Shown piece by piece: positions 62,602 to 64,000 of a stretch of DNA of 64,000 nucleotides. Made by a program: the position numbers and the translations under genes. Within the stretch, counting starts at the first letter, position 1; the number at the start of each line of letters is the position of its first letter. The notes below the pieces were generated by a model. It ran no database searches. It had not been told where the DNA came from and saw nothing but the letters and a program-made list of their open reading frames with translations. The stretch covers positions 1,364,001 to 1,428,000 of the forward strand of contig CAVWWX010000002.1 in NCBI GenBank assembly GCA_963758845.1, written 5' to 3'. The DNA is from JBDTSW01 sp963758845 (GTDB taxonomy: Bacteria; Actinomycetota; Thermoleophilia; Solirubrobacterales; 70-9).

Positions 62602-64000
62602 TCATCCGCGCAGCCGCTCCTGGTCGGGGTCATAAAAGGGCGCGGTCTGAACCTGGGCGCTCAGCCGGCGGCCGTTGTCGGCCAGCGTGATCGAGGCGCC
62701 ATCTTCGGCCAGCGCCACGGGCACCCAGGCCATCCCGATCGTCCGCTTCAGTCGCGGCGAAAAGCGCGAGGAGGTCACCCGCCCGACGGGCTCCTCGCCC
62801 GCCACCACCGCGGCGCCCTCGGCGGGCACGTCCCCGTTCGCGACCGTGAACCCCACGAGCTTGTTCTCCTCGCCCCGTTCCTTGACGGACTCAAGCGCCC
62901 AGCGGCCGATGAAGTCCTCGTCCTTGTCGAGCTTGACGATCCACGGCATCGCCGCCTCCAGCGGGTTCGACTCGGCGTCGGTGTCCTGGCCGACCAGGAT
63001 GTGGAGCTTCTGCAGGCGGAGCACGCGCTGGGGCTCGAGGCCGAAGGGCCTGATGCCGTGCGGCTCGCCGGCCCCCATGATCGCGTCCCACAGGTGCTCG
63101 GCCAGCGCCCCGGGGCAGTGGAGCTCGTACCCCAGCTCGCCGACGAACCCGATCCGCAGCAAGAGGCACGGGACCCCGGCGACGTGGGCCCGCTTGCCGT
63201 CCAGGTAGGTGAAGGCCTCGTTCGAGCAGTCCAGGTCGGTCAGGCCGGACAGGATCTCCCGCGACCGGGGGCCGGCGAGGTTGAAGGCGGACAGGCCCTG
63301 GCTGACGTCGGTGAGGTGGACGTCCATCTTCCACTCGGCGAGCCACCAGGCGAACCAGCTCTCGACGGCGTCGGCCCCGCTGGACGTCGTGGTGACGTAG
63401 AGGGACTCGTCGTCGAGGCGGCAGATGGTGCCGTCGTCGGTGATCCGCCCGGCGTCGTCGCCCAGGACCCCGTAGCGGATGCGCCCCGGCTTCAGCGTGT
63501 CGAAGCGGTTCGGGTAGAGGTGGTTCAGGAAGGCCGCGGCGTCGGGTCCCCGGACCATCAGCTTGCCGAGCGTCGAGACGTCGATCAGGCCGGCGCCCTC
63601 GTGGACCGCCATGGTCTCGCCCTCGGGATCGCCGTAGTCGTAGGGCCGGCGCCAGTCGCCCGCCCACATCACGTTGCCGCCCAGCTCGCGGTGGCGGCCG
63701 TGCACCGCCGAGCGCTTGGCCGGCTCGAACGGACGGCCCGCCAGCACCCCCATCGGCACGGTCGACCACGGCGGCCGCGCCGTCGTCAGGCCCACCTCGC
63801 CGACCGCGGTCCCGGTCTGGGCGGCGACCTGGCGCACCGCCGGCAGTTGGCACATCCGGCCCTGGCAGGGACCCATGGTCACCGTCGTGTACCGCTTCAG
63901 GAGCTCGAGCGAGTCAAATCCCTCCTCGAGCGAGTAGTCGATGTCGTCGGCGGTGACGTCCTCGCACAGGCACGCGAAGCAGCGCCCGTGCCCGTTGGCG
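62602..64000 (-). CDS. soxA: Sarcosine oxidase alpha-type subunit, partial (5' end outside window)
   Basis: The visible 466 residues are the C-terminal half. At the window edge a ferredoxin-like motif C-x-C (CLC) followed after 32 residues by C-x4-C (CQGRMC) matches the BFD-type [2Fe-2S] spacing, preceded by GRCFAC. Then comes a GcvT-like folate domain: MWAGDWRRPYDYGDPEGE, EGAGLIDVSTLGKLMVRGPDAAAFLNHLYPNR, GFVGELGYELHCPG and GEPHGIRPFGLEPQRVLRLQK, ending QTAPFYDPDQERLRG. It transfers the C1 unit to THF as methylene-THF. The N-terminal NAD domain lies beyond 64000. Confidence 0.88.
   Translation of the reverse strand, partial: ANGHGRCFACLCEDVTADDIDYSLEEGFDSLELLKRYTTVTMGPCQGRMCQLPAVRQVAAQTGTAVGEVGLTTARPPWSTVPMGVLAGRPFEPAKRSAVHGRHRELGGNVMWAGDWRRPYDYGDPEGETMAVHEGAGLIDVSTLGKLMVRGPDAAAFLNHLYPNRFDTLKPGRIRYGVLGDDAGRITDDGTICRLDDESLYVTTTSSGADAVESWFAWWLAEWKMDVHLTDVSQGLSAFNLAGPRSREILSGLTDLDCSNEAFTYLDGKRAHVAGVPCLLLRIGFVGELGYELHCPGALAEHLWDAIMGAGEPHGIRPFGLEPQRVLRLQKLHILVGQDTDAESNPLEAAMPWIVKLDKDEDFIGRWALESVKERGEENKLVGFTVANGDVPAEGAAVVAGEEPVGRVTSSRFSPRLKRTIGMAWVPVALAEDGASITLADNGRRLSAQVQTAPFYDPDQERLRG

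Noticed and set aside
1..64000. CRISPR arrays, insertion sequences, prophage or attachment sites
   Set aside because: No regularly spaced repeats, transposase motifs or phage genes were found; the tRNA genes are not flanked by an integrase or by repeated 3' ends.

Overview
This is high-GC DNA with dense, mostly operonic genes, many GTG and TTG starts, and frequent 1-4 nt start/stop overlaps. A deazaflavin (F420)-dependent nitroreductase-family protein, the overall gene style and several small membrane proteins point to an actinobacterium, most likely a deep-branching Thermoleophilia-type lineage. That placement is an inference from protein character; there is no rRNA gene here to confirm it. 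No phage, insertion sequence or CRISPR array was seen. Two tRNA genes (Pro-TGG and Arg-TCT) lie at 27.4-27.6 kb.

Layout. 0-3 kb: an F420-type reductase, a secreted ScyD/ScyE-like beta-propeller and a membrane-anchored stress protein, accompanied by three copies of one inverted-repeat operator. 3-9.4 kb: a respiratory cluster with a diheme cytochrome c lipoprotein, two tiny membrane proteins, intact heme O and heme A synthases, and cytochrome oxidase subunits I and II. These two subunits keep the family fold but have lost practically every heme and copper ligand. 9.4-24 kb: an epimerase, a PAP2 phosphatase, a flippase-like membrane protein, thioredoxin reductase, a lysyl-oxidase-like protein, transporters, a small acyl-CoA oxidation cluster, Nudix, OsmC and cobalamin adenosyltransferase. 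25.6-27.3 kb: PII plus an ammonium transporter with an unusual Glu in the twin-His site. 28-34 kb: an operon of an acyl-CoA-dehydrogenase-like flavoprotein and a DUF1989-GcvT fusion, and an APC permease. 34-41 kb: an antiporter, sensor-like proteins, a GAF-PucR regulator and a second Amt.

41-64 kb is a one-carbon/methylated-amine island. It encodes a GmaS-like ligase, a three-subunit glutamate-synthase-like enzyme (MgsABC type), two FAD amine oxidoreductases, heterotetrameric sarcosine-oxidase-type subunits (A, G, B), folate C1 enzymes (FolD, FchA, Fhs), NAD-formate dehydrogenase, serine-cycle-type enzymes (serine-glyoxylate aminotransferase, malyl-CoA-lyase-type HpcH/HpaI protein), a phosphoribulokinase-like kinase, cyanase, and LysR and GntR regulators. 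The simplest reading is that methylamine nitrogen and carbon pass through gamma-glutamylmethylamide and N-methylglutamate to methylene-tetrahydrofolate, then either to formate and CO2 or into serine. Four related 16-bp sites (two sharing an identical 17-bp core) stand in front of gmaS/gntR, the formate dehydrogenase gene, the APC permease gene and the ACAD/DUF1989-GcvT operon. They suggest one GntR regulon.

Many genes, especially between 34 and 52 kb, carry frameshifts. Where the frame could be rebuilt, the repair is nearly always a one-base change in the length of a run of identical bases. These are therefore more likely sequencing or assembly errors than pseudogenes.
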